A stretch of DNA of 64,000 nucleotides from Sediminibacterium salmoneum NBRC 103935 (GTDB taxonomy: Bacteria; Bacteroidota; Bacteroidia; Chitinophagales; Chitinophagaceae), in contig NZ_KI866530.1 in assembly GCF_000511175.1 (NCBI RefSeq), forward strand, positions 355,892-419,891, given 5' to 3'. Below the pieces are notes generated by a model that saw only the letters and a list, made by a program, of their open reading frames with translations, was not told the origin of the DNA and did no database searches. Shown here piece after piece: positions 19,401-27,800 of the stretch (positions within the stretch are counted from its first letter, which is position 1; every line of letters starts with the position of its first letter). The position numbers and the translations under genes are program-made.

Positions 19401-19641
19401 CGATGGATTTGATACCGTTGGCAAACAGCATCATGTTCACGTACATTTTTGTAAAATACCCCTCCATCTGTTGCGGTGTGTAACCGTTAAAGGAATGGGC
19501 TATATAAACTACCGGCAGGTTCATCTCCGGCAAGATGTCCACTTTCACATCTCTGGTCGCTTTGATCCCAAAGAACAGTAAGCCAAGTACAATGACTAAT
19601 ATGGAAAGTGGCTTTTTTAAAGCAAAACTTATCAAATTCAT
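16483..19641 (-). CDS. RND-family efflux permease (inner-membrane pump)
   Basis: 1052 residues, the normal length, with twelve membrane helices in two repeats. The TM4 region reads LALAIGILVDESTVTIENIHQH, giving acidic residues at the proton-relay positions. The N-terminus (LKKPLSILVIVLGLLFFGI) and GGSPRTIEINIDPYKL are typical of the family. This version resembles the AcrB/MdtB-like branch more than CzcA, so substrate is not certain; the Met-rich adaptor and TRASH-like lipoprotein next to it favour metal export. Confidence 0.88.
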   Translation of the reverse strand: MNLISFALKKPLSILVIVLGLLFFGIKATRDVKVDILPEMNLPVVYIAHSFNGYTPQQMEGYFTKMYVNMMLFANGIKSIESKNTQGLTLMKITFYEGTEMGEAIASINALSNRSQVFLPPGAPPPFIIRFDASSQPVGQLVFRSNTKTNNQLQDIANFNARPFLIKIPGLTTAPPFGGSPRTIEINIDPYKLRSHNLSPEQVVEAISRNNITSPSGNIYIGDKNYLTPTNNTVKNIEELGDVPIFKGTVDNVYIRDVATVKDGADIATGYALIDGKRSVYINIAKAGNASTLDVVNTLKKQLPDIQRNMPDDVKISYEFDQSVYISNALKSLVVEGVLGALLTGLMVLLFLNDRRAALIVIMTIPISIISAVLFLKLFGQTINIMSLSGLALAIGILVDESTVTIENIHQHFAMGKTKAQAIWDACKEIAFPKLLIMLCILAVFAPAFMMTGIPGSLFMPLAMAIGFSMIISFLLSQTFVPVMANWMMKHNIENCENPAHKEDRFTKFREKFANFLSGLMKFRKPVVGISLIAVILAGAGLYLITGKDVLPASNSKQFQVRLKAADGTRIEVTEKKVKNFLELLKAKVGKDNVAISSVFIGQHPSTFAVSPIYLYNAGPHEALMQVALKEFNGNSDELKDELRQYYKEKMPDLQLSFEPIELTEKILSQGANNPVEIRVSGMMKKMNMMTANKLLAKLKELDYMRDQQIPQSMNYPAMQINIDRTRAAQLGLDAQDIAKSLVAATASTRYTNKNFWVGGMMGIAYDVQVQTPQNILNSKEELENLPLTKNQDRPVLSDVATVMPTKEMGESYNLGTMGYTTVTANLHKKDLEQASKDVKAAIASLGELPKGINIEVAGLAPVLDETLGSLASGLLIAVVVIFLMLSATFQSFRVSWVILSTVPFVIVGALVALNLTGSTLNLQSYMGMIMSVGVSIANAVLLISNAETIRKSSNDALGAAIEAAKLRIRPIVMTTLAMVAGMLPMAIGFGEGGDQVSPLGRAVIGGLIFSTFSVLIVLPLVFGWVQKKASIVSNSLHPEDEESIHFVNLKK

Positions 19642-19657
19642 TGATTAAATTATTTAG

Positions 19658-21046
19658 TTAATGTTTTTGGGTCAATATTTCAAGATCGCCCTGTGATGAT
19701 GCCAACAGCAAGAGTGCCTGCCATACATTGTTCTGGGCAATCTCGTAGTCAATCTCGGCACGGTTCAGTGCGTATAATGCCTGCGTATAATCCACTAACG
19801 TGGTCAGTCCGTTTTCGTACAATGCCGTGTGCTGTCTGTAGGCCAATTGTGCAGCGGATAACTGCACTTTGGTTTCCTCAAAGTTTTCGTAAGCATTGGC
19901 CAGCTGTGACTGGGCAAGCTTGGACTGGGCGTTAAGCTCCTTGTGCAGGAGATCATAATCCTGCTTCAATGATTGGGTAAAATACTGCTGTTCCTTTACC
20001 TTACTGTTGAAACGGTAAAGATTGGTAATGTTCCAGCTTAACGTAAAACCGAGCAGGTAATTTCCCCTGTCAATACCGACACCTTTCAGGTACGAGCCTG
20101 AATAGGCACTGTTATCCTGCATATAATTGGATTCAAAACCTGATCCACGTCCCTGAAGTACGCCAAAGGCAGACAAATTGGGAAGCCTTTGGGTCTTTAC
20201 CAAGGATTCGGATTGAAGGCTCTGGTCTACCTTGCTTTGCTGTAATTGAAGCAGAGGATGTTTGCTGACATCACTATTTTCAGGGCTGAGTATATTTTTT
20301 GGTATGGTTGTACTGTATAGGCTATCAAGCTGATAGGTCTGAAATTCTTCACCCAAGAATACGGCAAGCTGCTTCGAGTATTCCAATACCTTATCATAAG
20401 ATTTAATCTGCAAGGATTTTGCGTTGGAAACTTCCGCTTTGGCCAATGAAGCATCTACTTCAGGGATCAGGCCGCTTTTTGCACGGGAGTCGGTCATTTC
20501 AAAAAATACCTGTGCCCGTTCGAGGTTTTTTTCCTGCACAAACTGTAGGCGCTGGCTGGCCAATAAGTTCAGATAGGCAGCACTCGTTTTCACCTGAAGC
20601 TGGAAAATCTCCTGTTCAAGATCTGCAATGGCAGTCTTTTCTTTGGACTGTCCCAGTTTTACCTCATTCTTTATCCTGCCGAAAGTGAACAGGTTCCAGT
20701 TTACATTGGCAAAATAGAGTGACCCAAAAGCGGCATTCCAGTTCTGTTCCGCCAGTGGCAGCGAAGTGGATGCAGAAGCCAGACCTCCGTAGGCGTACAT
20801 GGAACCGTGTACCATATTGATGGTTCCGAAACTCTGTTGTGCTGCAAGGGTTACATCAGGCAGGTATTGTTGTTTTTGAAAAACGGTATTTTGTTCAAAC
20901 GCAGAAACTATCGATTTTTTGGATTTTATCCTGTCATAGTTTTCAGCGGAACGTTGGAGTGCATTGTCCAGATGCAGTACCTGTGCATAGCCATTAAGAC
21001 TGCACAGGAGCACTACACCAACAGATGCAATGATCTTTATGTTCAT
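19658..21046 (-). CDS. TolC-family outer-membrane efflux protein
   Basis: 462 residues with a signal peptide ending NGYAQ. The sequence has the duplicated helical-hairpin pattern of TolC proteins (LQVKTSAAYLNLLASQ at about 146-161, and QLANAYENFEETKVQLSAAQLAYRQ near the end). First gene of the operon that continues with the RND pump, the adaptor and the lipoprotein. It provides the outer-membrane channel of the tripartite pump. Confidence 0.88.
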   Translation of the reverse strand: MNIKIIASVGVVLLCSLNGYAQVLHLDNALQRSAENYDRIKSKKSIVSAFEQNTVFQKQQYLPDVTLAAQQSFGTINMVHGSMYAYGGLASASTSLPLAEQNWNAAFGSLYFANVNWNLFTFGRIKNEVKLGQSKEKTAIADLEQEIFQLQVKTSAAYLNLLASQRLQFVQEKNLERAQVFFEMTDSRAKSGLIPEVDASLAKAEVSNAKSLQIKSYDKVLEYSKQLAVFLGEEFQTYQLDSLYSTTIPKNILSPENSDVSKHPLLQLQQSKVDQSLQSESLVKTQRLPNLSAFGVLQGRGSGFESNYMQDNSAYSGSYLKGVGIDRGNYLLGFTLSWNITNLYRFNSKVKEQQYFTQSLKQDYDLLHKELNAQSKLAQSQLANAYENFEETKVQLSAAQLAYRQHTALYENGLTTLVDYTQALYALNRAEIDYEIAQNNVWQALLLLASSQGDLEILTQKH

Positions 21047-21133
21047 TGTTATAAAAATTAGAAATTAGACATAACGAATTAAGGCATAACCCTAAGTATG
21101 GGCATGCAATTCTTAGTTTCGGAACGTCAGATC

Positions 21134-21562
21134 CTAAATTCTATAAACGCAGTGAAGTATGTAGAGTGGATTGCCCCTTATCGGGATCTTGGTAGAAAGG
21201 TAGGTCGGTTTGGAAGGTTCAGGGTATATTCCTGAAAATTCAAACAAGGCTCCCAATGTTTCATTCGGGATCGCTTCGCCCCAGAATTTAACCGACAGGT
21301 CAAATCCTGAATACTTATGTGCTGCATTATCTACCTTAACGATTTTGGTTTCGTGCTTACAGCAGCCTTTCTTTTTTTCCTTTAGTTCTTTATTCTTGTT
21401 AGAACATATCGGACAGGGTTTGTCCGAATCGGCATGGGTATTACTATTCGTCAGACTGTAAAGTTTTACAGCCATTCCCTTGCACATATGTGAGTACTGG
21501 ATAAAGCCCGTAGACAATACCAGATATAACATGGAAAGGAATATGACGAATAGTTTTTTCAT
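21134..21562 (-). CDS. Small secreted Cys-rich protein, HYC_CC_PP-like
   Basis: 142 residues. Signal peptide, then HMC in QYSHMCKGM, CPIC, and a lysine-flanked CC (KKKGCCKHET) followed by a beta-rich C-terminus. The order of motifs recalls the Bacteroidota HYC_CC_PP family, small exported proteins found near copper genes. The assignment is tentative because the first motif is HMC rather than HYC. Last gene of the multicopper oxidase block; likely binds a thiophilic metal. Confidence 0.55.
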   Translation of the reverse strand: MKKLFVIFLSMLYLVLSTGFIQYSHMCKGMAVKLYSLTNSNTHADSDKPCPICSNKNKELKEKKKGCCKHETKIVKVDNAAHKYSGFDLSVKFWGEAIPNETLGALFEFSGIYPEPSKPTYLSTKIPIRGNPLYILHCVYRI

Positions 21563-21608
21563 GAATTATTATGCAAATTTAATAAAAATTACAGTTAATT
21601 ATACATTT

Positions 21609-21959
21609 TTAGCAGTTACCTGAGCAATCAATTGTCCAATCATCCGCATCATTTTCATGTACGGAAATTTTACTGATGATCTCGTCTGCTTCAGTGTCCG
21701 TGTAAGTCCCGTAACCGTTTACAAAAACGCCTTTTGCCCCATCGCTCTTATTGTGCATAGCGTAAAGGATGGCTTCGTCATCCAGATCATTCTGCCCGGT
21801 AAAACGGTAGATCTTATCAATGACCAGATCATTGATGTTGATGCAATGTTTTTCCGGCGTATAGGATGCGGAAACTTCCAATAGGTTGAAGTCTTCGGTA
21901 TAACCCCGCTGTCTGAGGATCTCCATAACTTCCGATAAAGTTTTCTCTGTTGTGATCAT
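21609..21959 (-). CDS. Small conserved protein (annotated elsewhere as phosphoribosylpyrophosphate synthetase-like)
   Basis: 116 residues. The pattern LRQRGYTEDFNLLEVS, DKIYRFTGQNDLDDEAILYAMH and KGVFVNGYGTYTD matches a small Bacteroidota family often labelled phosphoribosylpyrophosphate synthetase. That label is not supported by any PRPP motif in the sequence. The copy here has a C-terminal extension ending DWTIDCSGNC with two Cys residues, possibly metal-binding. It sits inside the multicopper oxidase operon. Confidence 0.6.
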   Translation of the reverse strand: MITTEKTLSEVMEILRQRGYTEDFNLLEVSASYTPEKHCININDLVIDKIYRFTGQNDLDDEAILYAMHNKSDGAKGVFVNGYGTYTDTEADEIISKISVHENDADDWTIDCSGNC

Positions 21960-22010
21960 ATCTGTTCGTTTAAATTATTTGCTTTTTTTCAACTGTTCTT
22001 TTGACCGTTT

Positions 22011-22067
22011 TTAACGGCAGCATTTCTTTTTGAAGAATGTATTATAGATCCATTTTAAAAATTTCAT
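22011..22067 (-). CDS. Candidate 18-residue Lys/Cys peptide
   Basis: An ATG at 22065-22067 opens a frame MKFLKWIYNTFFKKKCCR followed by TAA (22011-22013). It lies between the multicopper oxidase and the next small gene, in the operon direction, 20 bases after the oxidase stop. The amphipathic, basic start and terminal CC pair would suit a membrane-associated copper-binding peptide. No database support was available; a chance reading frame cannot be excluded. Confidence 0.4.
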   Translation of the reverse strand: MKFLKWIYNTFFKKKCCR

Positions 22068-22087
22068 TGTTTATAAATTTTAAATTA

Positions 22088-24361
22088 TCAGTATGTCAAT
22101 GCGATCCCTGCACCAAATCCCATATCGCTGTCGTAATGTGCCCTCAGGCCGATATTCTTGGTAAAAATATACCTGAGTTCACCCATATATTCCAGATCGG
22201 TATTGACCATAAATCCTGCACGCAAGCGTTTGGATATCGGGATATCCTCCCGCATCAATGATAGCCGGACAATCCCGTCATGATACACCTCGGCCTGGAA
22301 GTTTACCAGCATGGGCAAGGTGTACATTACCCCAAGGCTAACGGCACTCCGGTTGTCTTTTTTGTTGGTCTGCCCAAAAATATTTTTTTCGTGCTCATCA
22401 ATACCCATTTTACGGTAACGCCAGTCAAATCCGATGAAAGGCATCAGCCATTGCATCTTGCCGATGTATCTTCCCAAATGGGTCTCCACTTCGTATCCGT
22501 GCATATCGTTATACCCTAATCGCCACTCCGTTCCCAGGCTCCATCTGGCATTCTGAAGCATGGCTTCACCATCATTACCATTGGTCGCAAAATCATTCTG
22601 TGCCATGAAGTGCGGCATATTGGCCTCTTTCTGCAATGCCCTGTATGCTTTTTGCTTATCAGGGAGATAAGGGTTTTCATAATCGCCCACAGCAAAAACA
22701 CGGTTCATGCCCGCCATCATGTGGTAAAGGATATGGCAGTGAAAGAACCAGTCGCCTTCCTCGTTTGCCGCAAACTCTATCGTATCGGTTTCCATCGGCA
22801 TAATATCTATGATGTTCTTCATAGGCGAATTATCACCCTTGCCATTCAATAACCTGAAGTCGAAACCGTGCAGGTGCATCGGATGGCGCATCATGGAATT
22901 ATTATGGAGCGTGATACGCAATATCTCACCTTTCTTTACCGGAATTTTGTCAACTTCTGAAAGTACTTTGTTGTCCATGCTCCACACGTAGCGGTTCATA
23001 TTGCCGCTAAGTGTAAATTTCAGTTCCCTGACAGGGGCATCTTTTTTAAGTGTAGTGTTTTGTGGAGATTTTAGCATCGCATAGTTCAGGGTAACGATAT
23101 CGCCAAGTGCATTGGCGTTATAGCGGTTGGGGTCATTGCTCATATCCATACCGCCGTGTTTGCTATGGTCAGCTTTTTTTCCTGCCTCTCCTGTAATTTC
23201 GGGATACATCACCACATTCATATCCATCTGGTTCAGGCTCATGTTCATTCCCATATCATCCAGGTCGCCGTTCATCTTCATCATGTCGTTCATCATCTTC
23301 ATCCCTTCAAAATATTTCAATTTTGGTAAGGGGGCAATCAGTTGTTTTACGCCATTTCCAATGTAATAGCTTGCCGATTGCGTTCTGTCTTCCGTAGTAG
23401 CCAATAATTCGTACGCAGTTCCTTCATTAGGAATCGTAACCACAATATCATAGGTTTCCGATACGGCTATGATCAATCTGTCTACTTCAACCGGTTCCAC
23501 ATCATTTCCGTCACTGGCTACCACGGTTATCTTACCGCCTGCATAGCGTAACCAGAAATAAGAGGAAGCGCCACCATTTGAAATACGTAAGCGTACTTTA
23601 TCGCCTGCTTTGAGCGGCTTGCCGTCCACGGACTTCAGCTGGGGCGAGTTGCTTCCGTTGATAAGTATCTTGTCATAGTACACATCACTTACATCCATTG
23701 CAAGCATTCGCTTCCATTCATTTTTCACCTTTGTGCCAAACTGACCTTCACTGATAGCCTCACCATAGGATTGCGTAGCCCCTTTTTTGATAGCGGCCCA
23801 ATCGTTGGCGTTGTGCAGCATCCGGTTGATGTTGTTCGGGTTCAAATTTGTCCATTCACTAAGGATAATAGGTACCGTTGGCAGATCATCGATCCCTTTC
23901 CTGAAGGTTTTGTCATCTTCACGTTTCTTCATGACAAAATTTCCGTACATCCCGATCTGTTCCTGCAATCCTGAATGGGAATGATACCAATGGGTACCGT
24001 TCTGGATAATGGGAAAACGATATGTATAGGTAGAACCGGGGGGAATAGGCTGTTGGGTAAGATGGGGCACACCATCTTCTTTATTGGGCAAAAATACGCC
24101 GTGCCAATGTAGTGATGTGCTTTCCTTCAGCAGGTTGTGCACGACTATCTCGGCAGTATCGCCCTCCGTAAAGGTTAATGTCGGCATCGGGATCTGCCCG
24201 TTTACCGCAATGGCCCTTTTTTCCTTACCTGCATAATTCACAAGGGTATCCTTAACATAAAGATCGTAATGCACTACTTTCTGGGCGAATAGTGTATGTG
24301 TAAACAGTAGCATAAATACTGTCTGTACTGTTTTTATAATTATATTTTGATGTTTGTACAT
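22088..24361 (-). CDS. Multicopper oxidase (CopA/PcoA-like) with C-terminal outer-membrane-type extension
   Basis: 757 residues. Signal peptide ending TLFAQ. Copper ligands are complete: HWHG at 85-88, HWYHSH at 124-129, HPMHLHG at 493-499 and HCHILYHMMAGM at 541-552. A Met-rich stretch at about 354-407 (MKMMNDMMKMNGD, DMGMNMSLNQMDMN, HSKHGGMDMS) resembles the Cu(I)-binding segments of PcoA/CueO. After about residue 575 the sequence changes to alternating beta strands (GTEWRLGYND.., ending AGIALTY), similar to CopB/PcoB outer-membrane proteins, so this appears to be an oxidase-barrel fusion. Likely role: periplasmic oxidation of Cu(I) to Cu(II). Confidence 0.9.
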   Translation of the reverse strand: MYKHQNIIIKTVQTVFMLLFTHTLFAQKVVHYDLYVKDTLVNYAGKEKRAIAVNGQIPMPTLTFTEGDTAEIVVHNLLKESTSLHWHGVFLPNKEDGVPHLTQQPIPPGSTYTYRFPIIQNGTHWYHSHSGLQEQIGMYGNFVMKKREDDKTFRKGIDDLPTVPIILSEWTNLNPNNINRMLHNANDWAAIKKGATQSYGEAISEGQFGTKVKNEWKRMLAMDVSDVYYDKILINGSNSPQLKSVDGKPLKAGDKVRLRISNGGASSYFWLRYAGGKITVVASDGNDVEPVEVDRLIIAVSETYDIVVTIPNEGTAYELLATTEDRTQSASYYIGNGVKQLIAPLPKLKYFEGMKMMNDMMKMNGDLDDMGMNMSLNQMDMNVVMYPEITGEAGKKADHSKHGGMDMSNDPNRYNANALGDIVTLNYAMLKSPQNTTLKKDAPVRELKFTLSGNMNRYVWSMDNKVLSEVDKIPVKKGEILRITLHNNSMMRHPMHLHGFDFRLLNGKGDNSPMKNIIDIMPMETDTIEFAANEEGDWFFHCHILYHMMAGMNRVFAVGDYENPYLPDKQKAYRALQKEANMPHFMAQNDFATNGNDGEAMLQNARWSLGTEWRLGYNDMHGYEVETHLGRYIGKMQWLMPFIGFDWRYRKMGIDEHEKNIFGQTNKKDNRSAVSLGVMYTLPMLVNFQAEVYHDGIVRLSLMREDIPISKRLRAGFMVNTDLEYMGELRYIFTKNIGLRAHYDSDMGFGAGIALTY

Positions 24362-24372
24362 TGTTCCAAATT

Positions 24373-24828
24373 TTATTTATCGCTGTCTTCCATAGCTTCG
24401 AACCACTGCGTTAAAGTCCGTCTGTCTTCCTCTGAAATAGCGGCATCACGGTGGATCAGGGTGTAAGACGACAGTGGCATTTCTCCATCTTTTATCTGTC
24501 CGGCTATAGATCTCAGTTTGCTGCGTTTCCTACGTTGAGAATAATCGCCAAACTCGCTGAAATTCAGTTCCTGTTTCCCTTTACGGATATGGTCTGCCAT
24601 ATACCATGCTCCCGGCTGGATGCGACCATACCATGGATACCGGGTATTATTGCTATGGCAGTCATAACAGGATCGAACAAGGATTGCCTTTATATTTTGG
24701 GGTACGGCATATACTTTTTCAAAATGAGCTTCAGTTACTTCCTCCGACTGGTTTCGCAACGGCTGGAAGAACTGTATACCGATCAGGATGACAGCCACCC
24801 CCAAAATAATTTTCTTTTTTAGACCCAT
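24373..24828 (-). CDS. Haem-binding domain protein (c-type CxxCH)
   Basis: 151 residues. An N-terminal membrane helix (about 5-20) followed by SCYDCHSN, a covalent haem-binding CxxCH, and RYPWYGRIQPGAWYMADHI, typical of the Haem_bd family. First gene of the multicopper oxidase operon, 11 bases upstream of the oxidase. It may pass electrons to or from the oxidase. Its upstream region shares an operator layout with copA. Confidence 0.85.
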   Translation of the reverse strand: MGLKKKIILGVAVILIGIQFFQPLRNQSEEVTEAHFEKVYAVPQNIKAILVRSCYDCHSNNTRYPWYGRIQPGAWYMADHIRKGKQELNFSEFGDYSQRRKRSKLRSIAGQIKDGEMPLSSYTLIHRDAAISEEDRRTLTQWFEAMEDSDK

Positions 24829-24862
24829 TATTACATTGCTTATCCATTACCGGGCAACAGTA

Positions 24863-24951
24863 CAAAATTGAGGATTCTAACAGACCCGGCTATTGTGATT
24901 TTTCTTGTTAGATTTGTGAGATTTACTGATTTCTCAGTAAATCTCACACAA
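24863..24951 (-). promoter_or_regulatory. Promoter-operator of the multicopper oxidase operon
   Basis: CAAAATTG at 24863-24870 (minus strand CAATTTTG, one mismatch from TAnnTTTG) and GATTTGTGAGATTTACTGA at 24911-24929. The latter forms one arm of a near-perfect dyad with TCAGTAAATCTCACACAA (24934-24951). The same two elements lie 48 bases apart, start to start, ahead of copA (41,482 and 41,530). A metal-responsive activator, perhaps the AraC-type protein at 41.5-42.1 kb, may bind here. Confidence 0.6.
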
Positions 24952-25006
24952 TTAAGCCCATCTGCAAATTCAAGCTATACTACCGGCAATGTGATCCATA
25001 TTGGGT

Positions 25007-25654
25007 TTACTTGGCAGCAATGGTCTTCTGCACATTACCACAAGTCAACATTTCTGATCCATAATATGGATTCTTGATGTCCTTGCTTTCACTCAGCCAT
25101 ATCGCTCCCTTATTATCATTGAACATGGGGCAATGATCCTGATATAAGATCTGGGACGCACCGAACAATGCTATCAGGTCTTTCAGGTCTTCACTAAGGG
25201 ATGAAAGATGTTCACGCTGGTGGTGAATGTTGCCTGCATTCTCACCGATATGTTCTGCATGTTCCTTGGCGTCATCAGCTATATCCATATATTTTTGATG
25301 TTTATCGGCAGGTACGGACTGCATGTCCACTTTGTTTAAAGTCGCCAACAGTTTTTTGCCCGCACTTGCGGCAGCTTTGTCATTATCCGATACCAGAGCA
25401 TTCTTCAATGACAGGTAATCTGTTACGATAGGTGCAATGGAAAAGCTATTGTTATCGCCCTGTGCTGTTGATGTCCCGTCTTCAATAGTAGCTGAATCGG
25501 TTGCTTTCTTTTCTGACTGTTGTGTAGATTGATCTTCTGCTACAGCCGTTGAACCGTTTTCAGATTTTTCCGAATTTTTATTGGACGACTGGTTACAAGA
25601 TACTGCTATTGTCATCAGTACAGCAGCGGATATGGATAGTGTTATATTTTTCAT
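25007..25654 (-). CDS. DUF3347-domain lipoprotein
   Basis: 215 residues. Lipoprotein signal (lipobox AVSCN), a Ser/Thr/Glu-rich linker, then a DUF3347 domain: DYLSLKNALVSDNDKAA, HQREHLSSLSEDLKDLI, YQDHCPMFNDNKGAIWLSE and NPYYGSEMLTCG. The conserved HCPM..W and MLTCG motifs suggest a metal site, and the family is repeatedly found with Bacteroidota copper-export genes. One of three DUF3347 proteins in the window (others at 28,344 and 36,969). Last gene of the CPH-ATPase operon. Confidence 0.85.
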   Translation of the reverse strand: MKNITLSISAAVLMTIAVSCNQSSNKNSEKSENGSTAVAEDQSTQQSEKKATDSATIEDGTSTAQGDNNSFSIAPIVTDYLSLKNALVSDNDKAAASAGKKLLATLNKVDMQSVPADKHQKYMDIADDAKEHAEHIGENAGNIHHQREHLSSLSEDLKDLIALFGASQILYQDHCPMFNDNKGAIWLSESKDIKNPYYGSEMLTCGNVQKTIAAK

Positions 25655-25660
25655 TTTCTG

Positions 25661-27787
25661 TTACTTTTTGATTTTTAATAAACTTGCATTGATAGCCACA
25701 ACAATTGTGCTCACACTCATCAGTACAGCACCCATAGCAGGGCTTAAAACAAAATTCGGGTAAAGCAGACCTGCTGCAAGGGGGATGGCTACCACGTTGT
25801 AGCCAACGGCCCATATCAGATTCTGAACCATTTTCTTGTAGGTAAGTTTTCCAAAGTCTATCAGTTTCACGATGTCTTTCGGGTCGCTATCGACCAGTAT
25901 AATGTCAGCCGTTTCTGCCGCTACATCGGTTCCTGAACCAACTGCGATCCCCACGTCAGCCTGTGCAAGTGCGGGAGCGTCGTTCACACCATCACCGGTC
26001 ATGGCTACGATTTCTCCTTTTGCCTGAAACTCCTTTACCTTTTCCTGCTTGTTGTGCGGAAGCACATTTGCCAGATAGCCATCCATACCTAATTTTCCGG
26101 CTACGGCGGCAGCAATTTTCTCATTGTCCCCTGTCAGGAGAAATGATTTGATGTCCATTTTTTTCAGCTCATCAATCGCAGCCTGTGAACCCTCACGGAT
26201 ACTGTCGGCGAGGGTAATGATTCCGATAACTTTGTTTTCGATCAGTACGAAATTTACGGTTTCTGCCTCCTGGTTGATCTCAGCTGGGATTTCGGGCAAT
26301 GAAAGCTTGTTTTCGCTAAAATAGTTCGGACCTGCCGCCACGACATTCTTACCGTTGACAGTTCCCCGTACGCCAATACCCTGCATATAGCTGAAGTTCT
26401 CGGATTTCCATAAAGCAAGTCCTTTTTCCTTCAGTTTAGCGATCATACCTTTAGCGATGTGATGCTCAGAGTTTTGCTGTACAGCGGCAGCGTATTGGAT
26501 CACTTCGTCCACACTGTACTCGTCCGTTAAAGGAATAACCTTTTCTACCGCATGGGAGCCTTTGGTAAGTGTTCCCGTTTTATCAAAAATAATGGTGGAA
26601 AGCTTTCTTGTGGTTTCAAATGCAGTACGGTTTCTGATCAACAGTCCGTTTGTGGCCGATAGGGTCGTGGAAATAGCGACTACCAAAGGTATAGCTACCC
26701 CTAAAGCGTGCGGACAGGCTGTTACCATTACCGTTACCATTCTTTCCAGGGCAAAAGCCATATCGCCCGTGCTGGAGAACCAGTAAACGAATGTAATGAT
26801 CCCGACGGCTATGGCAATAAAGGTCAGCCATTTCGCTACCTTATCTGCAAGGTTCTGGGTATTTGATTTTGTTGCCTGGGCTTCCTGTACAAGGTTGATG
26901 ACCTTATTCAGGTAACTGTCTTTACCAACTCCCGTTACCTTGATCTTAACGGCACCGTCACCATTGATGGAACCTGCTATTACTTTATCATTTACCTCTT
27001 TCTTAACGGGAACGCTTTCTCCGGTAAGCATACTTTCGTTGATATAAGAAAGCCCTTCGGTAACCAGCCCATCGGCAGGAGTCTTTTCACCCGGTTTGAT
27101 AATAACCGTTTCTCCGTTTTGCAGTTCTTCCAGTTTTATCTTTACAGCTTCACCGTTTCGCTCTACGGTAACACTGTTGGGAAGCAATGCGACCAATGAT
27201 TGCAATGCTTTGGATGCCGCCATTTGGGAACGCATTTCCAGCCAATGTCCCAAGAGCATGATATCTATAAGGGTAGCCAGCTCCCAAAAGAAATCCATAC
27301 CTTTCAATCCCAGTGCCACGGCTACCGAATATACATAGGCAACGGTAATAGCGATGGCTACCAGAGTCATCATGCCGATAGCTTTGGCTCTGATTTCTCC
27401 GACCATGCCTTTTAGGAAAGGCATACCGCCATACACATAGATTATTGTTCCCAGGGCAAGCAGCACATAGTTGTCGCCCGTAAATTTCAGGTTAAAACCA
27501 AGCCAGTGCTGTATCATGTGCGATAACAGCAGGATAGGAACCGTAATGACCAGACTGACCCAGAACCTTTTCAGGAAATCGCCTGTATGGTGGCCCGCAT
27601 GTTTGTTGTAATCGCTATGGTTATCGTGGTCATGATGATGGTCATGTCCATGATGATGCCCGTGGTGAGCGGTATCATCGTGGTGATTGCCTGCACCCAT
27701 TGGCACCAGGTCCATTCCGCAGAGCGGACATTTGCCGGGTTCGTCTTTTATCACCTGTGGGTGCATCGGGCACGTATATTTTTTCAT
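25661..27787 (-). CDS. copB: Copper-translocating P-type ATPase of the CPH class (CopB-like)
   Basis: 708 residues. An N-terminal heavy-metal-binding domain YTCPMHPQVIKDEPGKCPLCGMDL (about 4-27) is followed by a His-rich segment (35-66). The membrane translocation motif is CPH at 358-360 instead of CPC, the mark of P1B-3 ATPases such as CopB. The phosphorylation site is DKTGT with D402; TGES and GDGVND motifs are present. This class exports copper, thought to be Cu(II) or Cu(I), so it complements the CPC-type CopA at 39.0-41.5 kb. In an operon with two DUF3347 genes. Confidence 0.92.
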   Translation of the reverse strand: MKKYTCPMHPQVIKDEPGKCPLCGMDLVPMGAGNHHDDTAHHGHHHGHDHHHDHDNHSDYNKHAGHHTGDFLKRFWVSLVITVPILLLSHMIQHWLGFNLKFTGDNYVLLALGTIIYVYGGMPFLKGMVGEIRAKAIGMMTLVAIAITVAYVYSVAVALGLKGMDFFWELATLIDIMLLGHWLEMRSQMAASKALQSLVALLPNSVTVERNGEAVKIKLEELQNGETVIIKPGEKTPADGLVTEGLSYINESMLTGESVPVKKEVNDKVIAGSINGDGAVKIKVTGVGKDSYLNKVINLVQEAQATKSNTQNLADKVAKWLTFIAIAVGIITFVYWFSSTGDMAFALERMVTVMVTACPHALGVAIPLVVAISTTLSATNGLLIRNRTAFETTRKLSTIIFDKTGTLTKGSHAVEKVIPLTDEYSVDEVIQYAAAVQQNSEHHIAKGMIAKLKEKGLALWKSENFSYMQGIGVRGTVNGKNVVAAGPNYFSENKLSLPEIPAEINQEAETVNFVLIENKVIGIITLADSIREGSQAAIDELKKMDIKSFLLTGDNEKIAAAVAGKLGMDGYLANVLPHNKQEKVKEFQAKGEIVAMTGDGVNDAPALAQADVGIAVGSGTDVAAETADIILVDSDPKDIVKLIDFGKLTYKKMVQNLIWAVGYNVVAIPLAAGLLYPNFVLSPAMGAVLMSVSTIVVAINASLLKIKK

Positions 27788-27800
27788 GATCGATTGAAAA

